Shown here piece after piece: positions 1 to 5,444 of a DNA stretch of 5,444 bases. Origin of the DNA: Candidatus Bathyarchaeota archaeon (lineage in GTDB: Archaea > Thermoproteota > Bathyarchaeia > Bathyarchaeales > DTEX01); assembly GCA_003601695.1 (NCBI GenBank), contig PIYH01000084.1, forward strand, positions 1-5,444, written 5' to 3'. The stretch's first letter is position 1, and every line of letters starts with the position of its first letter. The position numbers and the translations under genes are program-made. The notes beneath the pieces were generated by a model. That model did no database searches, was not told the DNA's origin, and saw only the letters and a program-made list of their open reading frames with translations.

Positions 1-383
1 TTCCCAGTCTTGCCTAGAACATACCTAGCAGTTCCGTCGACGATACTTATTTCTGTTATGGTTTTTCAATTCCTCCCAGCCGAGTTGACTATTAGCCTCT
101 ACCACTACAGAGCCTTTACTACTTCACGGGATATCCGCCCAGCTAGTTCATAGCTCAAACATAGGTAGTTCCCGCATCTATTCTCTTAATTTCAAAGAGG
201 AACTCTACGGCGAACTCTGCTCCAAGAGTTATTATTTGTCTTCTGAGAGAACAAGTACTCCTCACTGAACCATGCTACTTCAAAACTGACATTTGAAGGT
301 CACAATATTCGTGAGGAACAAACTCTTGAATGTAAAGCAGCCGTGATCCAAGTCAAGAGTCCGAAGGATTCTCTTTGCTTCAT
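1..383 (-). pseudogene. Possible decayed protein gene, family unknown, runs off left edge
   Basis: Read on the minus strand, this segment gives short protein-like pieces in different frames. They are a 27-residue opening from the ATG at 383 (MKQRESFGLLTW..., stop at 302-300); ITLGAEFAVEFLFEIKRID with GTTYV after it, around 230-157; VVVEANSQLGWEELK around 108-64; and ITEISIVDGTARYVLGKTG around 59-3. Each is charged and hydrophobic in the manner of real proteins, but stops (TGA, TAG, TAG-TAA) and at least two frame changes separate them. No family is recognised. The pieces could be chance readings of a non-coding region, or of an RNA gene with gene-like GC. The left end is cut by the window, so the full extent is unknown. 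This is a tentative call. Confidence 0.25.
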
Positions 384-490
384 TTGAATTAGATATTCTC
401 TAGGAGCCCTATACCGCGGGATCTAATACATAAGGGTTCAATAACTATATTTTCACCTATTTCTTAAAAGCTTAAAGACGACATTAACAC

Positions 491-508
491 ATCTATCTGC
501 TGATAGAT
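491..508. repeat. Perfect 7-bp hairpin (ATCTATC-TGCT-GATAGAT)
   Basis: The two 7-base arms, 491-497 and 502-508, are exactly complementary around a 4-base loop. The hairpin lies about 35 bases past the stop of the 138-residue minus-strand gene, so it may shape the 3' end of that transcript. It lacks the U-run of a typical terminator on that strand, and its role is unproven. Confidence 0.4.
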
Positions 509-543
509 CTTAAATTATAGAATTTTAGGATAATAGCAACATT

Positions 544-960
544 CTATTTCTCTTGCTGCTTCAACCATTTTGCAACTCTTCTGATCATAGTATTCGAAGA
601 CATATCGATTACTGGAACTATTATTTTTTCTTTCGTTTCGATAACAGGCTTATAATCCTTCATAAATGCATATCCAACCATGGTCCAGTAGACTCTTCCC
701 TTCTCAACGAGTTCTTTTGCAGCGGCTTCGGTTGATGATGGAAGCAGAAAGTACAAAATCAGAACTCCATCGGCCCAGTAAAGACCGGAGGGCTTTCCTC
801 CGGAGATTATGGATGCAAAACGCGCTAAATCATTAGGCGAGTTGAAACGGGTCTTATTTAAGATTATTATCTCCTTGAATGGCTGATAAGTAATGGAAAG
901 ATTATCTTCATGCATCTGGATCCCATCCGCGAAGTGAACATCAATAATGAGAAACTTCAC
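544..960 (-). CDS. Conserved-looking hypothetical protein, 138 aa, function unknown
   Basis: I do not recognise this family. The product (MKFLIIDVHFADG...) is a small, probably soluble alpha/beta protein. It has a beta-like start (KFLIIDVHF), a strand-like hydrophobic stretch ADGVLILYFLLP near residues 63-74, a helix rich in Ala and Glu (about 77-87), a second strand KIIVPVIDM (about 112-120) and a basic C-terminal helix (MIRRVAKWLKQQEK). It has no cysteine, no signal peptide, no membrane segment and no known catalytic motif. The start is a GTG at 960-958. No Shine-Dalgarno (SD) sequence precedes it; the upstream DNA is very AT-rich, and a TATA-like tract lies about 25 bases before it, so a leaderless transcript is plausible. 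The gene lies 41 bases downstream of the tRNA methylthiotransferase gene on the same strand, with a T-rich possible terminator between them. Co-transcription is therefore uncertain. Coding-like composition and length make it likely to be real. Confidence 0.7.
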   Translation of the reverse strand: MKFLIIDVHFADGIQMHEDNLSITYQPFKEIIILNKTRFNSPNDLARFASIISGGKPSGLYWADGVLILYFLLPSSTEAAAKELVEKGRVYWTMVGYAFMKDYKPVIETKEKIIVPVIDMSSNTMIRRVAKWLKQQEK

Positions 961-978
961 ACATAATATTTAAAATTT

Positions 979-1002
979 AAAAATAAAAATAGCCCATAGG
1001 CT
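979..1002 (-). terminator. T-rich terminator-like element after the methylthiotransferase gene, overlapping a promoter-like tract
   Basis: On the minus strand a 4-bp stem (AGCC/GGCT, 1002-999 with 994-991, 4-base loop) begins at the last base of the stop codon. It is followed by two runs of five T separated by one A. Archaeal transcription often ends at such T-rich stretches. The same AT-rich tract (about 978-990) could serve as a TATA element for the downstream 138-aa gene, with a start site near its GTG. Both readings are inference. Confidence 0.4.
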
Positions 1003-2324
1003 TAGATCCTGATTTTCTGTATATCGGCTTCTAAATACGTTGGAAAAGCTCTAGTAACTCTAACTTTGAGAAATCTGCCAATAAGATTCTTGTCGCTTCT
1101 CACCACTATAGGCTTGTAGGCAAAATTTCTTCCAATCCAGGAGGAGCCCTTACCCTTCTCATCAACTAATATTTCCCCCTCCCATCCGATCCATTCCTCA
1201 TTTTTCCTCCAAGAGATCCTCCTCACGATTTCGGAAAGCCTTCGGCTTCTACTCTTAATCAATTTAGCATCCAGCTGCCTCATCTTTTCAGCTGGTGTTC
1301 TAGGCCTCGGAAAGAACTTTGAAATATTAACTACGTCTGGTTTGATCTCTTCAACTAGGTGAATTGTATTTTCAAAAGCTCTCAAATCTTCTCCGGGAAA
1401 ACCGCATATAATATCAGTAGCCAGAGTTAATTTCGGAACTTCCTTACGAAATGTCCTAACTATCTCTTCAAATTCTCTAACGCTATATCCTCTATTCATC
1501 TTTCTTAATACTTCATCATCTCCGCTTTGAACCGGTAAATGAAGAAAATTGAAGATCTTTTCGTTTTTGAAAGAATCCGCGAGTTCGGGGAGGATTTTTA
1601 AAACATGACGAGGATTCATCATCCCTACTCTAATTAAGAACCTTCCGGGAACCTCGCAACATCTCCTCAATAGCTCAGCTAAGTTTGCATCAATATCAGC
1701 ACCATAGGCTCCACAATCTTGTGAAGTAAGCCATATCTCCTTAGCATCGTCTAAAACGGCCTCTCTAACCTTCTTGACAATAGCCTCCATAGGAAATGAA
1801 TGAAGTATACCCCTAGCGAATCTTACGCAACAATAAGCACAGCTACCTAAGCAACCCTCCGAGATCATGATTATTCCTATTACTCTACTAGTGCGATAGA
1901 TCGGAAGATCCAGCTTCATGGGAACAGTGTCAGAGAAGAAGATTATTCCTCGCTTACCCTCTCGAGCAAGTCTTACCGCATTGACTATTCTATCAACACT
2001 CTTAGGATCAAGCATAACTGCAAAATTTGGAGCAACCCTCTGAATAGCCTTAATGTTGATACGGGGCAGACAACCAGCTATAATGAGCGGCTTATCTAAA
2101 CGGCTTAAGCGACGTATTCTCTCAGAAATACGATCCTCAGTTGGCTTCTTAACCCCACAGGTATTGATCAAAAGTACATCTGCCTTCTTTGGATCTGCAG
2201 CTAATCTATATCCTTCTTTTATCAATTGCCCGAGCATTAACTCCATATCGAATCTATTGGCTACGCATCCATAATTTTCAGCATAAACATATACAGTCTC
2301 CTGTGTTGCTGAATAGCTATCCAT
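1002..2324 (-). CDS. tRNA t6A37 methylthiotransferase, archaeal e-MtaB/CDKAL1-like (MiaB family)
   Basis: This radical-SAM enzyme is expected to add a methylthio group to t6A at position 37 of ANN-decoding tRNAs, giving ms2t6A and stabilising codon pairing. Numbered from the chosen start (440 aa), the N-terminal MTTase domain carries the auxiliary cluster cysteines C20 (NYGC), C56 (NTCG) and C85 (AGCLPR). The radical-SAM CxxxCxxC motif is C158/C162/C165, followed by a further C166. LPVQSGDDEVLRKMNRGYS is typical of the family, and a C-terminal TRAM domain (about 377-437) contains GRNFAYKPIVV. The open frame extends 28 codons upstream to a TTG at 2408, but a BRE/TATA promoter lies inside that extension, arguing against it. 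I chose the ATG at 2324-2322, which leaves a family-like lead to NYGC and has AGGA five bases upstream. The ATG at 2363-2361 (453 aa, nearly leaderless) is the alternative. The e-MtaB assignment rests on domain order and archaeal context; family membership is very secure. Confidence 0.93.
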   Translation of the reverse strand: MDSYSATQETVYVYAENYGCVANRFDMELMLGQLIKEGYRLAADPKKADVLLINTCGVKKPTEDRISERIRRLSRLDKPLIIAGCLPRINIKAIQRVAPNFAVMLDPKSVDRIVNAVRLAREGKRGIIFFSDTVPMKLDLPIYRTSRVIGIIMISEGCLGSCAYCCVRFARGILHSFPMEAIVKKVREAVLDDAKEIWLTSQDCGAYGADIDANLAELLRRCCEVPGRFLIRVGMMNPRHVLKILPELADSFKNEKIFNFLHLPVQSGDDEVLRKMNRGYSVREFEEIVRTFRKEVPKLTLATDIICGFPGEDLRAFENTIHLVEEIKPDVVNISKFFPRPRTPAEKMRQLDAKLIKSRSRRLSEIVRRISWRKNEEWIGWEGEILVDEKGKGSSWIGRNFAYKPIVVRSDKNLIGRFLKVRVTRAFPTYLEADIQKIRI

Positions 2325-2390
2325 ATAAATCCTGGATATCCTTCGCCGCTCTTTTTTCAACATTGTCAAAAAAGCGTTAAGGAATCTCTG

Positions 2391-2406
2391 ATATAAAATA
2401 TCTCCC
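2391..2406 (-). promoter_or_regulatory. BRE/TATA promoter for the methylthiotransferase gene
   Basis: On the minus strand GGGAGA (2406-2401) is followed by TATTTTATAT (2400-2391), matching a purine-rich BRE next to an archaeal TATA box. Transcription would begin about 26 bases downstream of the box centre, near 2368. That is just before the ATG at 2363 and about 44 bases before the ATG at 2324. The position shows that the first codons of the long open frame are unlikely to be coding. Confidence 0.6.
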
Positions 2407-2457
2407 AACCAGATAATTGTGATGAAAAATAAGATAATGTCTATCTCTGAGATCGTA

Positions 2458-2488
2458 GTTTTACACGAAAAAGAAAGAGATGTAAAAC
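2458..2488. repeat. Perfect 8-bp inverted repeat GTTTTACA-N15-TGTAAAAC in the divergent intergenic region
   Basis: The arms 2458-2465 and 2481-2488 are exact reverse complements, with centres 23 bases apart, roughly two helical turns. The spacer is purine-rich. The repeat lies between the divergent promoters and upstream of both predicted start sites, so it would act as DNA (a regulator site) and not as an RNA hairpin. A shorter palindrome, ATCTC-T-GAGAT, lies just to the left at 2443-2453. The bound factor is unknown. Confidence 0.45.
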
Positions 2489-2522
2489 AAATAAATAGAA
2501 AATCTTAAAAGAGCATTGCATA

Positions 2523-2544
2523 TTCATGTTTATTTCATGTTTAT
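2523..2544 (+). repeat. Perfect 11-bp tandem repeat (TTCATGTTTAT x2), candidate operator of cdrS-ftsZ
   Basis: TTCATGTTTAT occurs at 2523-2533 and again without a gap at 2534-2544. The second copy runs into the first TATA-like box. A repeat of about one helical turn places both copies on the same DNA face, which suits RHH dimers binding side by side. The first gene of the operon encodes an RHH protein, so autoregulation is a natural hypothesis. The repeat is seen directly; the binding is inferred. Confidence 0.5.
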
Positions 2545-2558
2545 ATCATATTATATAC
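2540..2558 (+). promoter_or_regulatory. TATA region of the cdrS-ftsZ operon
   Basis: Two archaeal TATA-like boxes occur: TTTATATC (2540-2547) and TTATATAC (2551-2558). The expected start sites are about 25 bases downstream, near 2568 and 2579, giving a 5' leader of roughly 25-36 bases before the first gene. No clear purine-rich BRE precedes either box, so which one is used is uncertain. Confidence 0.55.
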
Positions 2559-2593
2559 ATATTTAGGCTCCCTGATTCAGAGAAGCCTCACAT

Positions 2594-2599
2594 GGTGAT
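2594..2599 (+). promoter_or_regulatory. Ribosome binding site of the RHH gene
   Basis: GGTGAT lies four bases before the ATG at 2604 and matches the archaeal 16S anti-Shine-Dalgarno sequence. It fixes the start of this small gene. The earlier ATG at 2592 overlaps the site and closes after three codons. Confidence 0.7.
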
Positions 2600-2603
2600 A
2601 TAG

Positions 2604-2768
2604 ATGAAGCTCATAACGATATATCTTCCTGAGCCATATCTGGAAGCTCTCGATAAACTTGTTGAGAGACGCTATTACCCGCATAGAGCAGAAGCGATCA
2701 GAGTAGCTATACGAGATTTAATTTCAAGTGAACTCTGGAGAAGAGAAGAGGATGCCGAGGATAGCTGA
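2604..2768 (+). CDS. CdrS-like ribbon-helix-helix DNA-binding protein, 54 aa
   Basis: This is a small transcription regulator of the MetJ/CopG/Arc (RHH) fold. The protein MKLITIYLPEPYLEALDKLV... shows the whole domain. Residues 2-8 form the DNA-contacting beta strand, about 10-22 helix A, a YYPHRAEAIR turn leads into helix B (about 28-42), and a charged tail ends the chain. The pattern (strand, then 'xPxRAEAIRxAIRDLI') closely resembles haloarchaeal CdrS, which controls ftsZ2 and other division genes from a cdrS-ftsZ2 operon. Here too the gene directly precedes ftsZ, and its end overlaps the preferred ftsZ start by 17 bases in another frame, implying co-transcription and translational coupling. 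The length is typical of short CdrS proteins. It probably binds as a dimer, possibly at the tandem repeat upstream of its own promoter. The RHH fold is secure; the CdrS identity rests on recalled similarity and gene order. Confidence 0.85.
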   Translation: MKLITIYLPEPYLEALDKLVERRYYPHRAEAIRVAIRDLISSELWRREEDAEDS

Positions 2769-3852
2769 TAGAGCTTTTCAATTTATGTGGGGAGAAGCTG
2801 TTTCATATGGGGTTCAAGATCCGGGTCCTTGCCGGATAATGGTCTTAGGCGTCGGCGGAGCTGGCAATAACACAGTTAGCAGATTAATGGAGTCCGGGGA
2901 TGTAAGCGCTGAGTGTATAGCTATAAACACGGATATGCAGCATCTAAAGGTTACACATGCACATCAGAAGATCCTAATAGGCGAAAAATTAACGCATGGA
3001 CTAGGCTCTGGGGGAGATCCTGAAGTCGGAAAAGCTGCAATTATGGAATCAGCTAAGCATGTGGAGAAGATACTTGAAGGTGTGGATATAGCATTTATTA
3101 CGGCTGGATTGGGAGGTGGAACAGGCACCGGAGCCTCACCGGTTATCGCTCGAATAGCGCGTGAGAAAGGAGCAATAGTCGTAGGCGTTGTCACGATGCC
3201 CTTCAAGATCGAAAAAGGGAGAATAGCTTATTCCATTAAAGGCTTAACTGAAATGAGGAGAGAATGCGATACCGTGATAGTCATAGATAATAATAAGCTG
3301 ATGAGGATGGTTCCACATCTCCCAATAAATGAAGCTTTTAAGGTAGGTGATAGCGTACTAGCAAATATGATAAAGGGAATAACGGAGATAATAGCGGCTC
3401 CAAGCCTCATTAACCTAGACTTTGCGGACTTCAGAACAATAGTAAAGAAAGGGGGAGTAGCCGTTGCGGGAGTTGGAGAATCAAGCGCTCCCAACAGAGC
3501 TGAAGATGCTGTGCAGAAAGCCCTGAGCATGCCTCTACTTGATGTCGATTATGTCGGAGCAAAGGGAGCTCTCATACATGTCGCTGGAGACGAAAAGATG
3601 ACAATCGATGAAGCTAACAGAGTAGGTGAGATAATCTCGCAAATGATGAGCGATGATGCTCTAGTCATATGGGGCGCAAGAGTGAATCCAGAAATGAATG
3701 GAAAATTGAGAGTCACACTAGTGTTGACGGGTGTTCGTTCACAGTATCTTCTGAGCGGCTACGGAACTGAGACGCCAGAGATATACCAGCTGGACAAAGA
3801 TGATGAACCAGAAAAACCAGTTAATCTTGACGTGAATCTATACAAACTGTGA
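2752..3852 (+). CDS. ftsZ: Cell division tubulin homologue FtsZ, FtsZ2-like, 366 aa
   Basis: This GTPase polymerises into the mid-cell division ring. Numbered from the chosen start, the phosphate loop GVGGAGNN is at 33-40, the tubulin signature GLGGGTGTG at 119-127, and the T7 catalytic loop NLDFAD at 221-226, with its Asn and Asp residues intact. An active polymerising GTPase is therefore expected. Both the GTPase and C-terminal (IWGARV...LRVTLVLTGV) domains are complete. The tail after about residue 336 is short, acidic and Pro-containing, ends NLDVNLYKL, and may be the site for membrane-anchor partners such as SepF. Features such as GLGSGGDP, DNNKL...VPHLPI and IWGARV resemble haloarchaeal FtsZ2 more than FtsZ1, from memory. 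I chose the ATG at 2752, with GGAG 11 bases upstream. A GTG at 2728 (374 aa) has no visible ribosome site, and the ATG at 2785 is less likely. The gene is second in the operon behind the RHH regulator. Confidence 0.96.
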   Translation: MPRIADRAFQFMWGEAVSYGVQDPGPCRIMVLGVGGAGNNTVSRLMESGDVSAECIAINTDMQHLKVTHAHQKILIGEKLTHGLGSGGDPEVGKAAIMESAKHVEKILEGVDIAFITAGLGGGTGTGASPVIARIAREKGAIVVGVVTMPFKIEKGRIAYSIKGLTEMRRECDTVIVIDNNKLMRMVPHLPINEAFKVGDSVLANMIKGITEIIAAPSLINLDFADFRTIVKKGGVAVAGVGESSAPNRAEDAVQKALSMPLLDVDYVGAKGALIHVAGDEKMTIDEANRVGEIISQMMSDDALVIWGARVNPEMNGKLRVTLVLTGVRSQYLLSGYGTETPEIYQLDKDDEPEKPVNLDVNLYKL

Positions 3853-3861
3853 AGACTCTCC

Positions 3862-3900
3862 TTTTTTCTCATGAAGAAAAGATATACAATTCTTCTTTTT
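3862..3900 (+). terminator. Terminator-like element after ftsZ
   Basis: Ten bases past the ftsZ stop is a run of six T (3862-3867). A 6-bp stem follows (GAAGAA 3873-3878 with TTCTTC 3890-3895, 11-base loop), then five T (3896-3900). Hairpin plus U-run fits termination of the cdrS-ftsZ transcript. The stem is AT-rich and weak, so the T-runs alone may do the work. Confidence 0.5.
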
Positions 3901-3931
3901 CCATTTTTAAATATAGAAATAGAAAAGAGTG

Positions 3932-3948
3932 AAAAGATTGGATCTTTT
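3932..3948 (-). terminator. Hairpin after the metG stop codon, minus strand
   Basis: AAAAGAT (3932-3938) and ATCTTTT (3942-3948) form a perfect 7-bp stem with a 3-base loop, 11 bases past the metG stop. On the minus strand a T-rich tract follows. It probably ends the metG transcript and, with the ftsZ element, separates the two convergent genes. Confidence 0.45.
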
Positions 3949-3959
3949 TGATTACTAGA

Positions 3960-5444
3960 TTAACTAACTTTGCTTCCCGGCTTAATTTGTTTCTCTGGCT
4001 GTATAAAGACAACATCGTCGCCATGCTGAGCTGCGAGGATCATAACTTCAGATTCTATTCCAAAGATCTTTTTCGACTTAAGATTAGTTACGACAACTAT
4101 TTGCCGATTAAGAAGATCTTCAGGTTTATAATATTTCGCTATTCCCGCTACGGCTATTTTCGGATTGGTCGTTCCGACATCAATGGTTAGTTTTATAAGA
4201 TTCTTAGATCCCGGAACCTTCTCGGCGTTAATTATTTTTCCTACACGCATATCTATCTTTGAGAAATCTTCAAAGGATATCTTCTGCATCGATGATCTAA
4301 CTCCTTCAAGCAGTTCTTGCAACTCATCTTCTGAGAGATTGATCTTCCTAAATATGGGCTTAACTTGCCCTATCTTATGTCCTTCCTTCAGCGGTTTAAC
4401 AGCATCCTCCCACATAAATCTTTCTGGAAGATTCAAACATTTACGCATCTCCTTTGAGGAGAAGGGCATGAACGGCTCGATCATGACAGAGAGAGCTTTA
4501 ACAACTTGAACCGAAACGTATAGGGTTGTAGCGGCAGATTCTGGATCTGACTGGAAGGTTTTCCAAGGCTTCTTCTCATTCAGATATCTGTTTCCCTCCC
4601 TAGCAAGATCAATGACCTTTCTTGTCGCAGCCTGTATATGGAAACCATTTAGACCCTCATCTACTTCTCTGAAATACTTCTTTACCGTATCGAGCATTTC
4701 CCTGTCGAGTTTGTCGAAATTTCCCGGCTTAGGAACCTTTCCTCCATAGTATTTATTTATGAATGTCAAAGTTCTGTGAATGAAGTTTCCGAAGGTATCG
4801 TTGAGATCTGAATTGACTTTTTCTAGGAATATTTTCCACGTAAAGTTTGTGTCGCTCGTCTCAGGCCGATTAACCATTAAGGTATATCTCCAATAATCAG
4901 CTGGAAACATCTCAAGAGCTTCATCAATCCATATTCCGATCTTTCTGCTCTTAGAAGACTTCTGTCCTCCAAAGTTTAACCACTCATTCGTGCTAACGTT
5001 CCATGGAAGATTATAGCCTTCTTGCGTAGCTAAGAGCAGAGCTGGGAAAATTATGGTATGAAATGGAATATTATCCTTGCCTATGAAGCATAGAATTTTT
5101 GAGTCCTTATCGAACCAGAACTTCTTCCATCCGTCCTCATCTCCATGAACCTTAAAATACTCGATCGTGGCTGAAATGTATCCGAGAACGTTCTCGAACC
5201 AGACATAGAGCGTTTTTCCCTTCGCGCCTTCAAAAGGAGCGGGTATCCCCCACTCACTATCTCTCGTCATAGGTCTAGGCTTAAGACCTTCTTCAATAAG
5301 CTTCAGACTGAAGTTCCGCGCGTTATCCGGGAACTGCTTATTGCTCGTTATATAATCCTTAAGCTTATCAGCGAATCTCGGCAGGTCAAAATACCAATGG
5401 ATAGTCTTACGAAAGACTGGTGAGGAGCCGCAAATGGAGCAACG
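3960..5444 (-). CDS. metG: Methionyl-tRNA synthetase with fused C-terminal tRNA-binding domain (5' end outside window)
   Basis: This class I synthetase charges tRNA-Met in the cytoplasm, including the initiator. The frame stays open to the right edge, giving 494 residues without the N-terminus. A first ATG at 5270 is internal, because the codons before it encode family sequence. Numbered from the edge, a zinc-knuckle half CSICGSSP is at about 2-9, and HWYFDLP at about 16-22. FIGKDN at about 120-125 belongs to the catalytic core. The signature loop reads KSSKS (162-166) where KMSKS is usual. A helical anticodon-binding domain spans roughly 190-350. The last 105 or so residues (DFSKIDMRVGKIINAEKVPGSKNL...) form a Trbp111/EMAPII-type OB-fold that binds tRNA. 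In many archaea this domain is a separate protein or absent, so the fusion is informative. The HIGH motif and true start lie beyond the window. The gene is convergent with ftsZ and has no visible operon partner here. Confidence 0.96.
   Translation of the reverse strand, partial: RCSICGSSPVFRKTIHWYFDLPRFADKLKDYITSNKQFPDNARNFSLKLIEEGLKPRPMTRDSEWGIPAPFEGAKGKTLYVWFENVLGYISATIEYFKVHGDEDGWKKFWFDKDSKILCFIGKDNIPFHTIIFPALLLATQEGYNLPWNVSTNEWLNFGGQKSSKSRKIGIWIDEALEMFPADYWRYTLMVNRPETSDTNFTWKIFLEKVNSDLNDTFGNFIHRTLTFINKYYGGKVPKPGNFDKLDREMLDTVKKYFREVDEGLNGFHIQAATRKVIDLAREGNRYLNEKKPWKTFQSDPESAATTLYVSVQVVKALSVMIEPFMPFSSKEMRKCLNLPERFMWEDAVKPLKEGHKIGQVKPIFRKINLSEDELQELLEGVRSSMQKISFEDFSKIDMRVGKIINAEKVPGSKNLIKLTIDVGTTNPKIAVAGIAKYYKPEDLLNRQIVVVTNLKSKKIFGIESEVMILAAQHGDDVVFIQPEKQIKPGSKVS

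Larger units (their letters stand above)
1..543. other. Gene-free stretch, no intact coding region
   Basis: No convincing intact gene is visible on either strand. The longest open stretch at the left edge, plus strand 1-153 (50 codons, no start in view), is rich in Ser, Thr, Pro and hydrophobic residues and looks like an antisense reading. GC is about 43% over 1-420 by hand count. That is close to the genes here and well above the real intergenic DNA (about 25% at 2461-2520), so this does not look like ordinary spacer. I found no tRNA cloverleaf, no clear box C/D motif pair and no recognisable RNase P or SRP RNA core. The last 120 bases are AT-rich and hold a small perfect hairpin. Confidence 0.6.

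Noticed and set aside
421..450. GGTTCAA-like string suggesting a tRNA T-arm
   Set aside because: No matching stem flanks it and no acceptor, D or anticodon arm can be drawn around it.
553..735. 60-codon plus-strand open frame
   Set aside because: It lies wholly opposite the 138-aa gene, is rich in Phe, Ser, Cys and His, and has no ribosome site or family signature. It is an antisense shadow.
2422..2508. 28-codon plus-strand frame (MKNKIMSISEIVV...) between the divergent promoters
   Set aside because: It is short and in AT-rich DNA. It has no proper ribosome site, lies upstream of the predicted operon TATA boxes and crosses the inverted repeat. It is more likely chance.
2728..2751. GTG start giving ftsZ eight extra residues
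   Set aside because: No Shine-Dalgarno sequence precedes it and it would deepen the overlap with the RHH gene to 41 bases. The ATG at 2752 is preferred, though not proven.
2964..3530. Two minus-strand open frames across ftsZ
   Set aside because: They run opposite a complete FtsZ and show the Pro/Ser/Thr/Ile-rich make-up of antisense readings.
3948..4509. Two plus-strand open frames across metG
   Set aside because: They run opposite the secure MetRS reading and carry no domain of their own.
5268..5270. ATG as the start of MetRS
   Set aside because: The frame continues upstream to the window edge with family sequence (zinc-knuckle CSICGSSP, HWYFDLP), so this Met is internal.

Overview
The window looks archaeal. 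FtsZ follows directly behind a short ribbon-helix-helix (RHH) protein of the CdrS type. The tRNA methylthiotransferase has the archaeal/eukaryotic (e-MtaB/CDKAL1-like) architecture. Promoters look like TATA boxes, one with a purine-rich BRE-like element before it. The lineage cannot be fixed from this sequence. Heavy use of AGA/AGG and ATA codons and Lys/Glu/Ile-rich proteins would fit a thermophile, possibly of a TACK-type lineage, but that is inference.

Layout, left to right. Bases 1-543 hold no intact gene. Most of this stretch has gene-like GC (about 43% over 1-420, by hand count), with short coding-like fragments on the minus strand broken by stops and frame changes, so a decayed gene is possible. 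A minus-strand pair follows: a 138-residue protein I do not recognise (544-960), and upstream of it the MiaB-family methylthiotransferase (1002-2324). A divergent regulatory region (about 2325-2603) separates this pair from a plus-strand operon of cdrS-like RHH gene (2604-2768, too short for routine ORF calls) and ftsZ (2752-3852). The two genes overlap by 17 bases. A convergent intergenic region with terminator-like hairpins for both strands (3853-3959) precedes the 3' part of a methionyl-tRNA synthetase gene on the minus strand. That gene runs off the right edge.

How the genes work together. The RHH protein and FtsZ form a cell-division unit. In haloarchaea CdrS is known to regulate ftsZ2 from the same operon, and this FtsZ reads as FtsZ2-like. 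The DNA just upstream of its TATA boxes carries a perfect 11-bp tandem repeat and, further up, a perfect 8-bp inverted repeat; both are candidate operators. The methylthiotransferase (tRNA position 37) and MetRS (charging of tRNA-Met) both serve translation but are separate transcription units. I see no mobile element, CRISPR array, tRNA or rRNA. The most interesting content is the cdrS-ftsZ control region, not a new defence or metabolic system.
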